In this document: positions 18,932 to 29,847 of the stretch, piece after piece
Layout: each line of letters opens with the position of its first letter
How positions within the stretch are numbered: the stretch's first letter is position 1
Source of the DNA: Sugiyamaella lignohabitans
Taxonomy: Eukaryota > Ascomycota > Dipodascomycetes > Dipodascales > Trichomonascaceae
NCBI RefSeq assembly: GCF_001640025.1
Contig: NC_031671.1
Span: 2,709,602-2,773,601, forward strand
Length of the DNA: 64,000 nt
Direction of reading: 5' to 3'
Notes under the pieces: generated by a model
Told to the model about the DNA's origin: nothing
What the model saw: the letters and a program-made list of their open reading frames with translations, nothing else
The model's database searches: none
Translations under genes and position numbers: made by a program

Positions 18932-20613
18932 TTAAGCGTCGTTGACGTATTCTACATGAGAATAAACGTCCTTAACACCATGTAACTCCATTTCTTTCCT
19001 AGTCATCTCTAGGCCACCACCGACAAGAGCGTCATCGCCATCAAAGATCTTAGCGATTTCTTCCAAAGCCACGCCCTTAGTTTCAATAAAAAAGAAGTAT
19101 ACAAAGATAGCCTCAAAACCATCCCAAATGCAGTAGAAAATATAGTACTTCCAGTTCAAATTTGCCATAGCAATAGGATTGACGTAGGTGTTTATAAATT
19201 GGAAGACACTTTGTATAAAAAACACCAATCCAAAACCTTTTGCTCGTAAATTGTATGGGAAAATCTCCAAAGAATAGTTATAGAGCAGACCTCCCCAAGC
19301 AATGCTGTAAAATACACCAAAAAGGAATACTGCCGCAAGCATGGCCCTACCAGCTGACTCCGCGCCTGTATTAGTGTAAATAGATGAAGAAATAGTCATG
19401 GCAACTACATTCAAACAGATTGCAGTCGAACCAAAGATAAATAGAGGGCGGCGTCCAACTCTTTCAACAGATAATGCCATAGCTATACCTGTGAAAAAAG
19501 ACAGAATACTGTTACAGCCATTAATAAGATTTTGCTGTTTTTGATCAGTGTATCCGATCTGGTCTAGAACTGTGTGGAGGTAATAGGCAATAATTGCATT
19601 TCCAGAAAATTGCGAGAAAATACCCAAAGCAGCAGCAAGCATTACACGGTATCTGTTTCCTTTAGTTGCAAACAGTTCCTTTACGCTAGTTTTAGCAAAT
19701 TGCTTCTGGAGCTCTATTGTATCATTTATCTCCTGGAACTCATACTCCACAAACTCAGCTCCAGAAGCAGGCTCATGATACTTCATCAAGATAGCTCGGG
19801 CTTGAGACACTTTACCAATATTGATTAAATAACGGGGTGACTCTGGAACCTAATAACTTTGTTAACATTTGCAAATATAAAGTTGAATATTAATATTTGA
19901 GAACTTACCCAGAATAAAAATGCTAGCTGGATCACCGACGGGAAGGCCTGGAGAACAGAAGGTAATCTCCATGACCAGTTGGATTTGATTTCTAAACTTC
20001 CATAATTTGTCCAAGCAGCAGTGATACCTCCAATTCCGTACATACAATCATATAGAGTAGTGATTACGGCACGGTGTTGTGGATGTGCTATTTCAGCAAT
20101 CAGCACAGGAGCAGCACCACGGGCAAATGCTGTTCCAAAACCAATAAGAAATCTGGCAACAATAAACATACTAATATTAACAGAGGCACTTTGAACAGTT
20201 ACGCCAATAAAGATCACGATACTGCCAATGAATACAGTCCATTTTCTGCCGATTTTGTCAGCGAAAAATGGCGCAATGGGTACTGCTAGAGTGCTACCGA
20301 CCGAGATAATGGCATTGAGTAAACCCAACGTCGGAGGGTTTGGATAGTTAAAGTACTCTTGCCAGAGGTCCAATGTCTGCAGTCCATTCATCATACTTGA
20401 ATCGAACCCCGTAGTGGTAGAGGTCAGAATCAATACAAAACAATGAAAATACAGAAAACGGAGTGATTTGTTTTTCCACCAACGAACTCGAGGGAAGTGC
20501 CGTCCTCCGAGCTCGAAGGTTTCGGACGGCACATCATCGTCAGGGGGTGCGATAGTGACCGCTGTAGTCACAGTAGTCTTCGCGAGGTGGTCGTTATCTT
20601 GGTTAGTGGTCAT
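18932..20613 (-). CDS. MFS sugar porter, LAC12-like, two exons
   Basis: Plasma-membrane proton/sugar symporter of the fungal sugar-porter family. Exon 1 is 20613-19909 (235 codons); the 59-nt intron is 19908-19850 (GTAAGT...TTATTAG); exon 2 is 19849-18932; 540 residues. Splicing rebuilds the family signature: exon 1 ends FLFW and exon 2 begins VPESPRYL. Other hallmarks are GFDSSMMNGLQ, DKIGRKW, the loop motif VERVGRRP, and the terminal FIETKGVALEEIAKIF. The segment around FSQFSGNAIIAYYL resembles lactose permease Lac12 and cellodextrin/galactoside porters more than hexose carriers. It converges with GH35 copy B and is divergent from the zinc-cluster gene, so the natural reading is import of a galactoside for the two cytosolic GH35 enzymes. 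Substrate is inferred. Confidence 0.9.
19850..19908 (-). other. Intron of the sugar porter gene (59 nt)
   Basis: Donor GTAAGT, acceptor TTAG. It interrupts the conserved W-V-P-E-S-P-R motif in phase 0; removal restores it exactly. Confidence 0.9.
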
Positions 20614-21200
20614 TAAGGGATTTAATTATCTGTGTTCCTGATCTGAAAAATCGAAGATAGATATAGCACTATTTATGTCTTTTCTTCAGATGCGGGGTAA
20701 ACCTGGAGAAGATTATCACGATATTTACACTTCGCTAAATTCAACTAATTTCTTGTACTTCCGGATAAATCAACATCAGTGTTAAAGTTATCTATATGCG
20801 ATTGAAAGCGAGATGCCCAGCACCACAACACGTTCATCCTTGCATGCGCACAGACTCTATTCAAGAAGTGCTCAGCGGCATCTCATGTTGAAATGTTTTG
20901 GAGCCAATAATATTCGTTCAAAGCCGGACGCGGGGGGGTCAAGCAAGTTTTTGGTGACCCCACACCCCCTGAAAATGCATGCACCTCCCCACGCTCAACT
21001 GTCAATAGTGGGGTATTTGCGGCAGATCAACCAATCAAATTAAGTGAAGACCGACAAAGTCTAGATGCTTACTATGATTATGACTTTTGGTTTAGATTTC
21101 GGAGGTTTTATTCCACAAGGAGTTATTGGAAATTTAGCAAGGAATTATTGGATATATTCAAGTTGATTCTAATCCTAAAGTCTCTTGCGAGTAATTGAAT

Positions 21201-22763
21201 ATGAGGATCGCCAAGTCCTGCTTGCAATGCCGACAAGCTAAAAAAAAATGCCAGAGTTCTAAGGATATGCCGTCTGCGGCCTGTGGCGAGTGTGCAAAGA
21301 GGAGATTAAGTTGCTCACTTGACCGACGCCATAGACAAATCTTGAAGAGCGTACCATTGGAGCAGGCTCCAGATTTGCCCTTACCTGACCGAGATATACT
21401 TTTTGATGTCGTTGACAAGTACTTTATATACCTTCATGACCAACCACATTCGTTATTTCATAAGAAATCGTTTATGGAAAAGCTTGATAATGGAACCATC
21501 CATAAAACTATAATATATGCTATGGTGGCCCTAGCGGCTAGATTTTCAATTAAGTTTAAATCGGTAAGCCGGTATTCTGAAAGACAATACATGTCCTATT
21601 GCAAAAAATTGCTTCTCTGTGATGCGGAAAATATATGCCTAGAAAATATTCAGGCTTGTATTTTGACTCTTAATGTATGCTTTGCGTTAAGCTCGCCAGA
21701 GCATGAGTCGCTCTTCGCAGGAATTGGGATAAGAATGGCCCAGATTCTTCACCTTGATGGCCACATACCGACGGATACAATTATTCTCCGCGAGACTAAA
21801 CGAAGGGTATGCCTGTCTCTGTACATGGCAGATAGATGGTCAGGTGCTAATACCGGTCTTCCAACAACCATGCCCAGGTTAAGTAACTATGACCATCAGA
21901 GGATGGGCGAATTGGCATTTCAGAATTTTGGCGAGAAACGATCTTCGAGCTCTGTAAGGGCCTACGAGAATATTTCTTTCTGGGATGAAATGGTAGAATT
22001 GGCACGAATTTTTGGCAATATTCAAGATCTGAATAGGGAATTGGTGATGGGGAAGTTGTTGCAATATGATGATTTGATAAATCGAGTGACAGATCTGTCC
22101 AGTCAACTCGAAAGTTGGTACACAAGCCTACCAGAACACATAAAATTTAGTGAAGAGAATCTCGATAGATTTAGAGGTGTGGGAGTGGCCCGTACTTTTC
22201 TCGCATTACACATAGGCTATCATCATTATGGCTCGATTCTGTACTTTCAGTTTCTTGATGAAACCCAGTCACCAACCGAGGTTAGAAAGCATTTCTCCTC
22301 ATTATGCGCATACCATGCCTTTTCACTTAGTAGACTGATAATGCTAAGTTCACATCCGAAAAGAGAGTGCATGCCTCTATACAATGCAGTTGGCCACTGC
22401 GTCGTTGTATCATCATCGGTATTGCTTCATAAGCTTTTATTTGGAGAGGTCGAAGAGATTCCGACTACGAGGGATCACCTTGAATCTAATTTTGCAGCGC
22501 TAATACTGCTAAGAAAATATTGGTCTAATATCGACACCATGATAAATCGCTTGCAGGTGTTCCAAAACGCCTGTAAGTTGTCCAGTGACAAAGCATTCCA
22601 GCTAGATAATCGAATGTTAAGGTTTCTTCTTCAATATTCCATGTCGGTAGAAGAAAAAACAGATGTCGACACCTTTATTGAGCAATCAAACAAGATCGAT
22701 AGGCATATCGGTATTGGAGATAGTTTGATGGCGTCATTGCTAGAGTCGCAACAAAGTAATTAA
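21201..22763 (+). CDS. Zn2Cys6 transcription factor, likely regulator of the galactoside cluster
   Basis: DNA-binding regulator of 520 residues. The N-terminus is a binuclear zinc cluster C7-x2-C10-x6-C17-x10-C28-x2-C31-x6-C38 with the basic run RQAKKKC, expected to bind CGG-type half sites. A fungal-specific middle homology domain follows: CILTLNVCFAL, GIGIRMAQILHLDG and RETKRRVCLSLYMADRW are its usual signature blocks. The ATG at 21201 starts just before the zinc cluster, as is common. Codon use is unbiased, as for low-expressed regulators. It is transcribed away from the porter with about 590 bp between them. A regulatory link to the porter and glycosidases is inferred from position only. 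Confidence 0.88.
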   Translation: MRIAKSCLQCRQAKKKCQSSKDMPSAACGECAKRRLSCSLDRRHRQILKSVPLEQAPDLPLPDRDILFDVVDKYFIYLHDQPHSLFHKKSFMEKLDNGTIHKTIIYAMVALAARFSIKFKSVSRYSERQYMSYCKKLLLCDAENICLENIQACILTLNVCFALSSPEHESLFAGIGIRMAQILHLDGHIPTDTIILRETKRRVCLSLYMADRWSGANTGLPTTMPRLSNYDHQRMGELAFQNFGEKRSSSSVRAYENISFWDEMVELARIFGNIQDLNRELVMGKLLQYDDLINRVTDLSSQLESWYTSLPEHIKFSEENLDRFRGVGVARTFLALHIGYHHYGSILYFQFLDETQSPTEVRKHFSSLCAYHAFSLSRLIMLSSHPKRECMPLYNAVGHCVVVSSSVLLHKLLFGEVEEIPTTRDHLESNFAALILLRKYWSNIDTMINRLQVFQNACKLSSDKAFQLDNRMLRFLLQYSMSVEEKTDVDTFIEQSNKIDRHIGIGDSLMASLLESQQSN

Positions 22764-23598
22764 TATCTGCTAATGTCATATTGGCCGGTGGAAATGTGAG
22801 TCTGATTCACTATGAGGCACTCGTTATCAGAATGGCACAATTTGTAAAGGAGATCTTCAAATATCGTGAATCATCTGAGTACTAAACATGGTATTCACAA
22901 ATGGTAATTTAACTTAATGTTAAAAGCAGTTGAAAACCAAGCTAGCACTGAACTGCGTTCACTATTGTCCAATAGAGCATTAACTATTAGTCTCTTGATG
23001 TCATGCAGAGTTTCATGATAATTGCTAATCTTAGTTCGAATAAGGTTCGCTGGGCCGGGGAACATATTTCGTATGTTTGTGATGATAACAGACGTCCAAT
23101 AACATGGGTGGCAATCCAAGAGCTTGCGTCCTGCCAAGACTTTCAATAGGCAGGGGATATCGTGAAACGCACTGATAACTGGATTATATCTTGTAATGTC
23201 AAACAAAAAGACAGACGAGATCTCATGTGTGTCTAATTATAGGCATTGCAAAGAGAGGGCTTAGTGAGCAAATAGAAGAGACAGCTAATCTCAAATGCGT
23301 GATAGATGTTTCGTCTCGGTAATTTCATCGATTGGAGGCACGAACTTGATAATGTGAGGTTCTATACGGTAAAGTCTCAATTGCTCGCAATACATGGCCT
23401 AAATCCCTTATCATTGGAAGCCTGAAGATGGGCTGGAAAACCAGGAGTCGAAAACTATATAAGAGGCAGTAAATTTCTAATTTGTATTGAAGTCTCCATC
23501 CCAATTCACTCATTCGGATAATCCACTAGTATCTTCAAAGCTACTCTATTCTTTACACTCTCTCTTAACAACTTTTAAACCACTCTCAATCCTTAACA
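22764..23598. other. Intergenic; promoter of the secreted-protein gene at its right end
   Basis: A TATA box (TATATAAG, 23456-23463) sits 136 bp before the next ATG. A 103-codon minus-strand frame at 23206-22895 has a segment (CYWTSVIITNIRNMF) faintly like the C-terminus of zinc-cluster factors; I do not call it a gene. Confidence 0.5.
23456..23463 (+). promoter_or_regulatory. TATA box of secreted-protein gene
   Basis: TATATAAG, 136 bp upstream of the start codon of a gene with highly biased codons, followed by pyrimidine-rich sequence up to the ATG. Confidence 0.6.
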
Positions 23599-24369
23599 AT
23601 GTTTTCCATGAAGTCTCTCTTTGTTTTGGCTACTGCCCTCCTTGCTGCTGCTTCTCAAGCTGCTCCTGCCCCCGCTTCCAGCAACGATGTTGTCTCTGCT
23701 CTCAAGCAAGCCACTCCCGATGACCTTAACATCTTGGGAACTGTTTTGACCAACGGTATCAACGGTGTTATTCAACTCTCTCAATCTGCTAAGACTGACC
23801 AAACCAGCACCTTGGAGAACTACGTGTCTTCTATGAGCTCGAACATTGATGCTATCAAGCAGGCCAAGGGTGACTCGAGCGTCCCAGCCCAACTTGACGG
23901 TGCCTTCAACTCTCTCCAGAACTATGTCAAGAACTACAAGGCTCCTACTCCTTCCATCAATGCCCGTGAGTACAACCCCACTGACCTTGCCACCCACCAA
24001 ACCGGTATTGTTGGTAACTCTGAGGGTACTGAGATGGCTGCTCCTCTTGCCAACGATATCAATGGTCTCTTGCAAAGCAACAGTGCTGCTGGCAACATCT
24101 ACAAGGGTTTCGACAATGTCGATCAAGTTGCTGATGCCACTGTCGGTGCTATTGGTAACTTCCTTGCTCCCGTCACCTTGGGTGCCAGCAAGGCTGTTAC
24201 CAACTTCCTTACTGGTCCAGTTGTCCAATCCTTGACTCACGGTACTTATGATGCCATTGCTCACCTTGTCGGTAACCCCATTGACAACATGACTGGTGCT
24301 TCTCAGCTCTCTCCTTCTGACACTGCGGCTAAGCAAGCTCAACAGGCTCAACAACAAGCCCACCAGTAA
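23599..24369 (+). CDS. Unknown secreted protein, probably highly expressed
   Basis: A 256-residue protein beginning with a clear signal peptide (MFSMKSLFVLATALLAAASQ, cleavage likely after AA at about 20-22). The mature part is hydrophilic and mostly helical-looking: repeated Ala/Asn/Gln-rich stretches, NGINGVIQLSQSAK, TGIVGNSEGTEMAAPLANDI, FLAPVTLGASKAVTNFL, and a Gln/Ala-rich end (AKQAQQAQQQAHQ). There is no GPI signal, no Cys in the mature chain and no catalytic motif I know. Codon use is extremely biased to C/T-ending optimal codons, like RPS7 here, implying high expression; this bias also opens an antisense frame over almost the whole gene. A strong TATA box lies upstream. It may be an abundant cell-wall or culture-fluid protein; function unknown. 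Confidence 0.85.
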   Translation: MFSMKSLFVLATALLAAASQAAPAPASSNDVVSALKQATPDDLNILGTVLTNGINGVIQLSQSAKTDQTSTLENYVSSMSSNIDAIKQAKGDSSVPAQLDGAFNSLQNYVKNYKAPTPSINAREYNPTDLATHQTGIVGNSEGTEMAAPLANDINGLLQSNSAAGNIYKGFDNVDQVADATVGAIGNFLAPVTLGASKAVTNFLTGPVVQSLTHGTYDAIAHLVGNPIDNMTGASQLSPSDTAAKQAQQAQQQAHQ

Positions 24370-26941
24370 ATTGCTGACCCTCTCTGACGGCTGATCAATA
24401 TCTTTTTCTTTTCTTTCTCTAATTTTACTGGGCGAATGGTATTCTCTAAGTAGCTTTTATATTGGAATAAACTTTATATTTTTTTTCTCATGTTCTCATC
24501 GCTATCTGACTCCATGCGTATGCGCGATTATGCGAGATATGCAAGATAAGAGTTTAGCTTCTGAACCAATATTATGAGGTAAAAGCGTTGATCGAAAATA
24601 TAGCTATATGTAGGCGTTCTCAGGATCGAAATATTTTCAGGAATAGAACTAGTGTGCAAAGGAGCACGAGAAATTCTTCTCTTTCGTCAATTCGCGAAGT
24701 GTACCATCTGAGACCACATCACATATTCGAATAATTTGCACCCATTTTCGGTGTAGTTCTACAGATTTTTTGATACCCAATTCCCACTTGATATACTTTG
24801 CATAATTCCTATTGTCAATTTTTATCAACAGAAGCTAGGAAGATGCTAAAGGACTAATGTTGATGATCGACATGACCGGAGGTAACTAAAAATACACAAT
24901 ATGCGGCTGTAGCTGTATTGCGCGGTATTTGCTAACTGTTGATGCGAGTGTGAGTACCTAGTGAGTCAACTAGCGTTAAAGTTTTAATCACGCACTTTAG
25001 TGGCAAAGAACGAAATGAATCGTTATTTATATAAAGACCTAGCTTCACCATTCTAGACTTTTAGTAAATTTTGGTTTTTCAAAGTTTTAAAGCTTTTATA
25101 AGCTGACGATTATGAAGCTACGTGAAGCAGTTAAATTCCCTCTCAGGAGTGGCATATTTGCGAAGGTACTATTATTTTGGATATTATGAACCAGTCATAA
25201 TAATACTACCGAACTGACGGTAATCACGGGATATTCTCGTTCTCGTTACACGGCTATTCCCCTGCCGATAGACACGGACGCTGAGATGGCCGCGAATCGT
25301 CCCCGATGTCGGGGGCAGATCCGATGAGATGGAAACAAACGTATTACCCCTGTGGGAGGTCTGCCGAAGTCGCTGAATTGTGAGGCAAGTGGTGAATATA
25401 CGGCACCAAATGATCGACAGGTGGTCTTACAGCATAACAGGGGCTATGGCTCTAGTTCCTGTGTACTTATCGGAAGGGGCGGCATGCCAGTTAACGACTT
25501 TAGCACCCAAGTGCGGAGAAGCGTGGTTGTGAAAAGATACTATGTGATTTCAGTGGTCCATTTTGCTATCTAGACTTGTCTTTTTCTCATAGAGAGTTGC
25601 ATTGAATGGCACTTTTCGTAGAATGCACGGCACCATCTGCACTTCTCTTAATGCAGGCCGTATGCAAACTGTAATGCAAGGTCGTTGATTACTGATGTCT
25701 TATCTGATATCCCTGGCGATTGAAAATTTGGTGCAAGGTGAAAACTCAGAAAATTTCTAGCAGATATTCAGGGCGAAAAGTCAATCTGATTTTAGCTCAA
25801 ATCCAAGATGGAAGCTTATTCAAATCATTTCCTCAGGAGTCAGACTTACATAACGATTGATGAGAAATAGGATTTATGCGGGGAAGCCAGGCATCTCAAG
25901 ACCCAAGCCAAGAACTATCCAAGGGACCGTACGTTGGGAAAATTGAAGGCGATTCCTACGAAAATATCCCATCTCACCGCCATCCCAGACAGGATCAGCA
26001 AAAATAACCTGTTTTTAATTTGGGCGTTTGCACTTTACAGAGATAAGAGAGACATTATGCAGAAAGCCCGCATAATATTTGGTGAACTTGTTTGGTGCCG
26101 TGCTGATAAAGTCGATGAGCACTGGATCATCAGACTTAAAGAAGATTGACATGTTAATGTGCCAAGAGCGTTTACGCTGTTGATTCTATCCGTTCTGCGC
26201 TGTCAATGGCGGGAGATGTCGAATACGGGATATGATTTGCAGGACCAAACCAGGGCTCACTCCCCAGTCGGCGTGAAGTGGGGGAATGAATTGTTTCCGT
26301 GCCTGAACGGTCCGATGATTTAGAATAATACATCGCCGAACTATGAGACAAGCAAGGTTCCAGTCAAATTTCCCTATTGATTCAAGTGCTTCAAAATTAA
26401 TTGGGAACTCCAATTGGTAGCTAATGAGGAGGAATTTTTATCAAATTTACCGATACCCCATCGTGATCTGGGAATTATTCAACGTCTTCTACCATTGGCT
26501 CTCCTGTTGTTGATCAACTTTAATTCAAATTGCTCTTAAGCGCGTAAAGATTTGCCTATGGCGAAGAAGATCTTACTCCGCAAAAGAAATTTTAACCGCC
26601 AGCATTATTTATTCCTACTTGGATAAATTAGTATTTGTTTTTTAGCCACTTGGCACACAGAAAACTGATTATCTGCTCTCCCTCTATCCTTTCGCATATC
26701 GTGCCGTGCGTACTCAAACGACCAATATCTCGTTTGCAGGTGAACTTGGCGTAGTTATGGTGCCGTGTCCTGCATGATATACACTGTTTGATTCGTTATC
26801 TCCTATCAATTTTGTATCATACTATTTGATGCAACGAAGAGAGGAATAAGCTACATCGATCATGTGGAAAGAGATAAAAGACGGATCCTTCCCAGGTTCC
26901 AAACACTTGTTTTTTTGAAGATTCCACACCAACAAATCAAT
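24370..26941. other. 2.5 kb gene-poor interval, possibly with gene relics
   Basis: No complete gene. Near 25343-25480 a frame open from a stop at 25325 contains VVLQHNRGYGSS, reminiscent of the LQHN-G-GG end of thiolase-fold enzymes, but lacks the rest of the domain. A TATA-like TTATATAAAG at about 25030 precedes an ATG at 25112 that opens only 25 codons. A 71-codon frame at 25934-26149 is unassigned. The last 500 bases should hold the OPT promoter; several GATA/TTATC motifs occur there. Confidence 0.45.
26862..26918 (+). promoter_or_regulatory. Possible uORF of the OPT transporter gene
   Basis: ATG at 26862 opens an 18-codon frame (MWKEIKDGSFPG...) ending at TGA 26916-26918, 23 nt before the main ATG and in a different frame. 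It matters only if transcripts start upstream of 26862. Confidence 0.35.
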
Positions 26942-29497
26942 ATGTCTGCTTCTTCGACTGACGAAAAGGCTGTCGACATTAAGGTAGCAAGTGGTGAGAT
27001 CTATGATCCTGATCTCATCAACCGTATTGAGACCACCGCTTCTCTTTTGGGAATCGAGCTCAATATTGATGAAGTCAACTTCGTTGCTAGCCGAATCAAT
27101 GTTCGTCCCTGGCAAGAGGCTGTCCAACTTCTGAAGGAAGCCTACGAGTATCACGAAGAAGATATCAACATCGATTATGATGCTTTGATGAGAATCAAGA
27201 GACTTTCAGAGGGTCCTGAAGGTTCTCCTGATGTGCCTCAAGAAGAGTTTGAGTTTGAAGCTCTTTTTGAGGCTGTCATTGTTAGTGACTGGTCTCCATA
27301 CGCAGAGGTTCGTGCTGCCACCAGTTTCATTAATGACGACCATATGCCAGCTGAGACCATTAGAATGTACATTGTGGGTCTTTGTTATGCCAATGTTGGT
27401 GCTATTGTTGGTACCTTCTTTGGTAACCGTTATCCTGCTATTTCTCTGGGTTTCTTGTCCCTCCAACTTATTATCTATCCTACCGGTAAATTCCTTGAGT
27501 ATATTCTTCCTGATTGGGGATTCAAGTGGGGTGGAAAGCGTTACTCTTTGAACCCCGGTCCTTGGTCTTTCAAGGAGCAAATGTTGGCTACTCAAATGAT
27601 GAGTGCTGTCGACGGTCCTCCATTCTCTTTCACTGTAATCACTCTTCAAAGAGCTACCCAATTTTTCAATGAGAGCTGGGCTAGTAACTACGGTTACATG
27701 TTTTTGCTCTCTGTCAGTGCCTCATTCACTGGTTATGGTATTGCTGGTCTCTTGAGAGGTTTGTTGGTTTACCCTGTTCGTTGTATGTGGTATGGTGTCT
27801 TGCCATTGCTTTCCATGAATCGTTCTCTTGCCACTCAAGAAGTTGCCAAGGAGAATGTTCACGGTTGGACTCTCTCTCGTTACAGATTCCTTCTTATCTT
27901 CGTTCTCGTCAGTTTCTGTTACTACTGGTTCCCCGAGTTCGTCTTCCAAGCCCTTTCTTATTTCAACTGGACCACTTGGATTTCTCCTAACAATGTTACT
28001 TTGGCTGCTGTTACTGGTGTTTTCAGTGGTCTTGGTTTCAACCCCATCTCTACCTTCGATTGGTCTGTTATTACTGGTGCTGGTATGGTCAACCCCTTCT
28101 ACACTACTTATACTGCCTACATTGGTCAACTTCTTGGTTTCATCTGTATTGTGGCCATTTACTTCTCCAAGTCCTTCTACACTCAATACCTTCCCATCAA
28201 TGACCCTGGTGTGTTTGATAACACCGGTGCTCCTTACAACATTTCTCGTATCTTGACTCCCCAAGGCACTTTTGATGCCGAGGGTTACACCAATTACTCT
28301 CCAGCCTTCTTGAGTGCTGGTAACTTGATCACTTTTGGTGCTAACTTTGCCATTTTCACTGCTTCCATTGTTTATGCCATTCTCCACTACAGAAAGCCCA
28401 TTCAAGCCAGTATGAAGTCAATGTGGATCTCTTTCAGAAGTTCCAACAAGGCCAGAAAGTTGTACAACGATCCTTTCACCAGAAACCTTCAAGTCCACCC
28501 CGAGGTCCCTGAGTGGTGGTTTATCCTCACTTTGTGTGTTTCCTTGGCTATGTTCATTATTATGGTCAAGGTTTTCCCCGATACCGACACTCCTGTCTGG
28601 ACTGTCTTCTTCGGTATCGCTGTCAACTTGGTTTTCATTATCCCATTCGGTCTTCTTTATGCCACTACCAACGTTTTCCTTGAGGTTGGTGTCTTGGTTC
28701 AAGTCTTCCTTGGTTACATGATTCCTCACAATGCCAATGCCATGATGATCGGTCAATGTGTTGCTAACAACTTCTGGGAGCAAGCTCAAAACTATATCAC
28801 CAATCAAAAGCAAACCCACTATGCTCGTATTCCTTCCAGAGCTTTGTTCAGAGTTCAATATACCGGTACTTTGGTCACCATTTTCACCACCTTGGCTATC
28901 TTGAGTTGGGAGTTCACTGGTATCAAGGACTACTGTGATCCTCTTCAACCTCAAAAGTTCTCCTGTGCTACTGCTAGATCCAGTTTCGCTTCCAACGTTC
29001 TCTGGGGTACCCTTGGTCCTCGTATCTACTTGAACGGTATTTACACTGCCTTGAAGTGGTCGTTCTTGATTGGTTGTTTCCTTCCTGTTCCTTTCTATTT
29101 CTTGCAACGCAAGTGGCCCGATACATGGAGACGTTGGAACGTTCTGGTCTTGCTCAGTGGTTTCGCTACTTGGGCTCCTTCCAACCTTTACTATACCACT
29201 GGTAACTTCTACATTGGTGCTCTCTTCAACTGGTACATTAGAAAGTACTACTTGGGTTGGTGGAGAAAGTATAACTACATTCTTTACGCTGCTTTGAACA
29301 CTGGTGTTGCTTGGGCTCAAATCATTGTGTTCTTTGCTACCAGTTACAACCACATCGTTGGTATCAACTGGTGGGGTAACTGGGTTTTCACTGGTGGTGT
29401 CAATGCTACTGGTGCCGACTACAACAGTATTCCTTTGGAGGCTCCTCCAGCTGTTGGCTACTTTGGACCTGCTCCAGGCCACTTTCCCAGTGCATAG
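26942..29497 (+). CDS. Oligopeptide transporter, OPT family (OPT2-like)
   Basis: Proton-coupled importer of small peptides (or glutathione-type compounds) in the plasma membrane or an endomembrane. From the ATG at 26942 it has 851 residues, close to yeast Opt2 (877). It has an acidic cytosolic N-terminus, then SDWSPYAEVRAAT, the OPT signature SLNPGPWSFKEQ, about 14-16 hydrophobic segments, a large central loop (YNISRILTPQGTF), IPHNANAMMIGQ and a C-terminal W-rich segment (YYLGWWRKYNYILYAALN). An upstream GTG in the same frame could extend the reading by 26 codons but has no ATG. Codon use is highly biased, so the gene is likely strongly expressed. OPT family is certain; the OPT2 sub-type is by length and general likeness. 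Confidence 0.9.
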   Translation: MSASSTDEKAVDIKVASGEIYDPDLINRIETTASLLGIELNIDEVNFVASRINVRPWQEAVQLLKEAYEYHEEDINIDYDALMRIKRLSEGPEGSPDVPQEEFEFEALFEAVIVSDWSPYAEVRAATSFINDDHMPAETIRMYIVGLCYANVGAIVGTFFGNRYPAISLGFLSLQLIIYPTGKFLEYILPDWGFKWGGKRYSLNPGPWSFKEQMLATQMMSAVDGPPFSFTVITLQRATQFFNESWASNYGYMFLLSVSASFTGYGIAGLLRGLLVYPVRCMWYGVLPLLSMNRSLATQEVAKENVHGWTLSRYRFLLIFVLVSFCYYWFPEFVFQALSYFNWTTWISPNNVTLAAVTGVFSGLGFNPISTFDWSVITGAGMVNPFYTTYTAYIGQLLGFICIVAIYFSKSFYTQYLPINDPGVFDNTGAPYNISRILTPQGTFDAEGYTNYSPAFLSAGNLITFGANFAIFTASIVYAILHYRKPIQASMKSMWISFRSSNKARKLYNDPFTRNLQVHPEVPEWWFILTLCVSLAMFIIMVKVFPDTDTPVWTVFFGIAVNLVFIIPFGLLYATTNVFLEVGVLVQVFLGYMIPHNANAMMIGQCVANNFWEQAQNYITNQKQTHYARIPSRALFRVQYTGTLVTIFTTLAILSWEFTGIKDYCDPLQPQKFSCATARSSFASNVLWGTLGPRIYLNGIYTALKWSFLIGCFLPVPFYFLQRKWPDTWRRWNVLVLLSGFATWAPSNLYYTTGNFYIGALFNWYIRKYYLGWWRKYNYILYAALNTGVAWAQIIVFFATSYNHIVGINWWGNWVFTGGVNATGADYNSIPLEAPPAVGYFGPAPGHFPSA

Positions 29498-29847
29498 TAT
29501 ATTTTTGAATATATTTTTATAGTTTTTAGTTCAGCTTAATGATGCAATGTTAATAATAATAATATGCAATGAAAAAAATTCAAAATACTCTCTAATTCCC
29601 TCGCTCGCTTTTAGTAGTGATATTGTGCTTTATACTTTACTTGCCTCGATGTTCAGTAAGTGACCGTCTATGCAACCCAAAAGATAAGATAACGACAATG
29701 CAGATCAAATTTTTAGATAATACCCATCTAGTCATGTGATTTCTATTGGTAAGTTTAGCCGTGCGTGAATTTTTTTAATTTATCTGCTGTTATCAAGTCT
29801 TAATTTTTTGTTTTTTTGTTTTTTGGTATCACATACAAAAAAAAAGA

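Noticed and set aside
22895..23206. 103-codon minus-strand frame after the zinc-cluster gene
   Set aside because: A faint YW-x-S-V-I likeness to zinc-cluster factor C-termini is too short and lacks a start context; left as a possible relic only.
23593..24363. Minus-strand 256-codon frame exactly opposite the secreted-protein gene
   Set aside because: It is created by the strong codon bias of the real gene; it has no signal, domain or promoter, and its composition mirrors the sense codons.
28418..29482. Long minus-strand frames over the OPT gene
   Set aside because: Antisense shadows of a codon-biased membrane protein; composition (Ser/Thr/Val/Glu) is the complement of the sense codons.
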